From contig NBIV01000049.1 of NCBI GenBank assembly GCA_003194525.1, forward strand, positions 297,054 through 361,053: 64,000 nt of DNA. The letters are read 5' to 3'. The DNA is from Gracilariopsis chorda (taxonomy: Eukaryota > Rhodophyta > Florideophyceae > Gracilariales > Gracilariaceae). The position numbers and the translations under genes are program-made. The notes under the pieces were generated by a model that was given only the letters and a program-made list of their open reading frames with translations, had not been told where the DNA came from and searched no databases. This document shows, piece after piece, positions 60,672 to 64,000 of the stretch (position 1 is its first letter; every line of letters starts with the position of its first letter).

Positions 60672-61905
60672 CCGGACGTTACTCTCGGCGTTACGTTCCT
60701 AAGTCGCTGACCACTCAACGAATTGGGATCTCTACGCTGATGCGGTGACCTACGCGTACAATACGCAGGTACACCGGACTACCGGAGTTTCGCCATTCGA
60801 GTTGGTTCTATCTAGAACACCCCCGCCTGTGGCACTGGAACCCCAAGATACCTTGGACAATTTCCCATCTGTGGGTATCTACCCGCAGCAATGGAAGCAA
60901 TGGCTTTCCAAGCTGGTCCCCGCTGCGCGGAAGTCTATGGCACGGGCCCAAGCCGCTTACAACCGGGATTTTGACGCTCGCTTGCGAGGAACGACCCCCC
61001 CGATTCGGGCAAATAACTACGTCTTCATCAGGAAGGAGTACTACAACCCGGAACGGGAGAAGCGTCACAAACTCTCGCCTGTAGCGGATGGACCCCTCAA
61101 GGTCATCTCTGTTAACACCGACACTGTCGTGGTAGAGATGGGCGACACGCACGAACGGATTTCCCGTGATCGTGTTGTCCTTGCCCCTCCTCCCTCGTCA
61201 GAGGTAGTCCTGGATCCAGGCAACCCCGTTTCTACGGAGTCTGCAACACCGGAACCATCCGGGAGTACTAGACCTACGGTACTACCAAACCCCAGCCGGG
61301 GACTCTCAGACCTACCGACTCTGTCGGAATCACCGGCTCAGCCGGGTAATTCGGGCCCCTCAGCGCCCGCCCCTACCACGTCTGCCCCACTGGCGCGCAT
61401 TTATACCCGCCAGGCGGGGAATGTTATCCCTTATCCCGCCGCTCCGTCTAAGGAGGGGGAGGAGAACACTCGTTTTCGAGGAACGATATCACCGTCGCAA
61501 CGGGAAACACACCGTAACATACGGAACACTGACCGTGGAGCACGGAGTATGTCACGCGACACTAATCCCCCGTTCCCGGGCAGTGCTGTGCAACAGGAAC
61601 CAGACGCGCAGGCCCCGCAAAAAGCGGCAAATACACCGTTTGTCACGGGAAAACGAGAAGCCTCACTCCAATACCGCAGCAGCGGAAAGGCAATCGCCCG
61701 ATGCCTCGAAGCCGCCATTGGCGGAAGTCCCCGCGGAAGCGGTTCAATCAGGTCGATCAGACCCGCGCCCTGCGGAGAAGGGGCGCCCAGATACGCCGGC
61801 CTCACAGGGGAATACCCACACCCCTCTTGGGGAAAAAGGCGGCCAAGCTGCAGTCGAAGCTTTAAGCCCTGGCTCGCAAGCACCGGAAACGCCTCCCGTC
61901 GTTGA
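60672..61905 (+). pseudogene. pol part 4 of gypsy copy D: integrase C-terminus and tether
   Basis: It follows in the frame restored by removing that one T. YNTQVHRTTGVSPFELVLSR ends the catalytic domain, and RHKLSPVADGPLKVISV is the GPF/Y-type module. A Pro/Ser/Thr-rich tether with LARIYTRQAGN follows. The frame shifts again before 61905 relative to copy 1. Confidence 0.82.
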
Positions 61906-62822
61906 CGGAATCAAAGCCCCCGCTACGGGGAATAATTTGCGCCAACCCCCGCATCGCTGCGGCGAAGAACTGAGGAACTCGGGAATAACGCGCGCCATCG
62001 CACGCTCGAAAACCGGTCGTACCGGACGCTGCTCCTCCTCACGGAGATGGTGCACTGCGCTCAGCGGCAATTCCCCTGAAAAGGGTGTCATCGGCACCTG
62101 CCCAGAACCCCCCAAAGGGGAATTTTGACCAAAATACCGGTGTACCGGAGTTAGCCCCAGGCAACCCGTCAGTAGCCGGGGACACCACGGCGTCGCCGGA
62201 ACGTATGGTTGCAGAGCGCTCGTGCGCCTGGCAGGGAGGCGGTTTGCCACCCAATCACCCGTGTCGCACGGGACCCCCCAGGGGATTGTGGAAATGCCGA
62301 TCCCGCAGGAGCGGTCATCGTCCCGCAAACTCGTGGTTCGTGAGCTCAACCGCGAAGGCGGAGCCCAAGTCCCCCGCCGACTGGCGGTTCGCCCGGCCTA
62401 CCGTGAAGACGGGAACAACGACACCCCAATGGGGAATGACTTGCCGGGGAAAACCGTGGACACCACACACCCTCTTGAGGGATATTTTCCCGCATGAGCA
62501 GCGGCCACTAGGACAGCGCACGGCAACGTCGGAGTTATCGCCGAACACCCTGCTAAGGGACATTATACCGCACAGCGGGCAGCCCTCGCAAGGGAGTACA
62601 ACCACCACCCGGCACGGCCGGCAGGTCTACGAACGAGAGTTCGTAGTAGACCGATTTGTCGGACACACCTGGAACCAGGATGGTATTCTACAATACCGCG
62701 TGCGCTGGTACGGGTATGACCCCAGTGGGGATACGTGGGAGTCAATCGAACACCTCCCACGGTCGCAGGTCGAGCCGATACCACCGTCAAACGGGAACTG
62801 CAGCCCCAGCCACGCTGGTTAA
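61906..62822 (+). pseudogene. pol part 5 of gypsy copy D: tether and chromodomain
   Basis: Corresponds to 30-949 of copy 1 but with at least one extra base near 62007 (an A-run) and further shifts. The final frame holds two TLLRDI repeats (near 62470 and 62550) and a chromodomain (62633-62790) with FVVDRFVGHTWNQDG, YRVRWYGYDPSGDTW and SIEHLPRSQV. The cage residues look complete. Confidence 0.82.
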
Positions 62823-63033
62823 TGCCCAAGTTGGGTAACGTTGCCGCGCGAGCGGAGAGCGAAAGGAAAGGATAACAAGGCAAAGTCCGTCGAAGACGGG
62901 GAACTCAACCGAGAAGCACCGTTCTAAACGGGAAAGTTTATTCAGGGGAGCAGCTAGCTCCCCACAATACTACACTACACTAACTGGCATAGCCAGGGAA
63001 AGAAGAACCAGGAAACTGGACCAGAGGTTTCAC

Positions 63034-64000
63034 TCACCCCATCGTCCGGGGCGTAACCACCAGCGTGGCGGTAGGCCAACGCGTCCGCCATGGTGGTGAC
63101 ATCCCCGATACCTCGGCAGCGCTAAGACCGGCACCCCGGAGGAAACGTGCGATGATTTCGTTTTCATTCGCCATCACCCCGCTGGGGATTGAAGGTCCGG
63201 CACTTGCCGCCGAAGGGTCAGCAGCCGGCTCGGCCGGAGATGCCCCCTCTGGGAAAGCTTCCGCGCTAGCGCCGGTTTCCTCTACGTCCATCTCCCCGGG
63301 TTCTTCCGGTTCGTTATCGACCATTGGGTCATCCCGCCGTATGCGCGGTAGTAGTCGTCGGAATCGACGTACCCCACCGGGTGGTCTTCCGGCACATGCC
63401 GGGGCGTATCGCGAAGCTCGCGCGCCTCCTCGGAGGAAATTTCCCGGAACTCCCAAGGGGTCGAAGTAGATAAAATCCCCCGCAAGGGCGGTGTTTCTAC
63501 CGAGTCCCGGACCACCGGTGTTACCGCTACCGCCATCCAGACGACCGCTTTGCTCCAGCGGGACTCACTCCAGCTAACGCTGTCGATGTACCCAAGTAAT
63601 TGGAGGACCTCTTCATTGTTGGCCTGGCCCCCAAGGGGGATGCGAAGATCCAGGTTTCGGATCGCTGCCCGCACACGCGGTTGAAGGAACCAGAGACGAT
63701 ACTGGTCGTACGCCTCGTTGAGGATATAAGCCGCACTGCGGGCCGCCCACTCCGTAACCACTACGGACCACAACCCCGACCGGGGATCCTGCATGAGCAG
63801 CGAACCGAGGTACGTAAGTACCGGCGGGAGTTCTATGTAGCACCCCCGGCAGGCTTCATGGAAGCGCCACCACTCGGGGAGTGCTACATACCGACCTAGT
63901 CGGTGAGGCGGCGCAATCCGCTCTATCTCCACGTTCTGATACGGGATAAAACCCGAATCGGGATCGCCAACGCCGCTCGTAGCGGATGAAGTTTTGGAGA
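63034..64000 (-). pseudogene. Antisense gene of the gypsy element, copy D (C-terminal part, partial)
   Basis: Homologous to the antisense gene of copy B. The frame from the window edge to about 63480 reads GRYVALPEWWRFHEACRGCY, then a stretch with Trp where copy B has its first stop, and LDLRIPLGGQANNEEVLQLL. Single-base changes near 63465, 63340 and 63110 shift the frame, but the acidic DNEPEEPGEMDVEE and the IIARFLRGAGLSAAEVSG tail are still readable. The function is unknown. Between this copy and copy B most codon differences are synonymous. Confidence 0.72.

Larger units (their letters stand above)
54165..64000 (+). mobile_element. Ty3/gypsy chromodomain element, copy D (type A, least decayed, 3' end outside)
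   Basis: Starts with a type A 5' LTR inserted into RNase H of copy C after ...ACCCGG. Contains intact gag, pol with one nonsense codon and single-base shifts, a chromodomain, and the start of the antisense gene up to the window edge. At least 9.8 kb. It gives the best view of the element: gag and pol in -1 relative frames, pol order protease, reverse transcriptase, RNase H, integrase, tether, chromodomain. Confidence 0.93.

Noticed and set aside
1-64000. CRISPR arrays, operons, bacterial-type promoters or terminators
   Set aside because: The window is eukaryotic nuclear DNA; no regularly spaced repeats were seen, and the tight hairpins belong to the retroelements.

Overview
The window looks like nuclear DNA of a red alga, most likely a florideophyte such as Chondrus crispus. 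This is inferred from uninterrupted single-exon genes of eukaryotic type (an ABC1/UbiB kinase with a probable organelle leader, cryptochrome-DASH, mitochondrial uS2, a B3GNTL1-like glycosyltransferase) sitting between nested LTR retrotransposons. The species call is inference; no rRNA or tRNA gene was found.

Layout. 1-2035: 3' end of a Ty3/gypsy element with a chromodomain (copy 1, type A LTR). 2036-14829: a decayed pogo-like DNA transposon split by a complete but decayed gypsy element (copy B, 3232-14184, 5-bp target duplication GCTGC). 15083-17043: repeat remnants and unassigned DNA. 17044-34523: the host gene block, with ABC1 kinase (+), mitochondrial ribosomal protein uS2 (-), CRY-DASH (+), a membrane protein with a trypsin-like domain that has lost catalytic residues (+), a B3GNTL1-like glycosyltransferase broken by one base (-), an unrecognised 607-aa protein (-) and an RS-rich protein with a possible LURP-one/tubby-like domain (+). 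35093-37489: a complete PIF/Harbinger transposon with both of its genes, TIRs and TTA duplications. 37493-42578: relics of a second Harbinger-like element and of LTR elements. 42579-64000: a nest in which gypsy copy C (type B LTR) is interrupted by a 5.9-kb hAT transposon (8-bp duplication CTACCGAC) and then by gypsy copy D (type A LTR, the least decayed, running off the right edge).

How the parts work together. The gypsy elements encode gag (CCHC knuckle), then in the -1 frame protease, reverse transcriptase, RNase H and integrase, then a long proline-rich tether ending in a chromodomain. Between the chromodomain and the 3' LTR lies a roughly 600-codon gene of unknown function on the opposite strand. 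It is broken in each copy seen here, but a hand comparison of two copies shows mostly synonymous change, so it was probably under selection.

Most unusual points: (1) this antisense gene; (2) a very high density of tiny perfect hairpins in the gypsy DNA, some kept by paired changes between copies; (3) an hAT element that carries, inside its target duplications, a decayed half-length copy of the RNA polymerase II largest subunit; (4) a transmembrane trypsin-like protein lacking the catalytic His and Ser.
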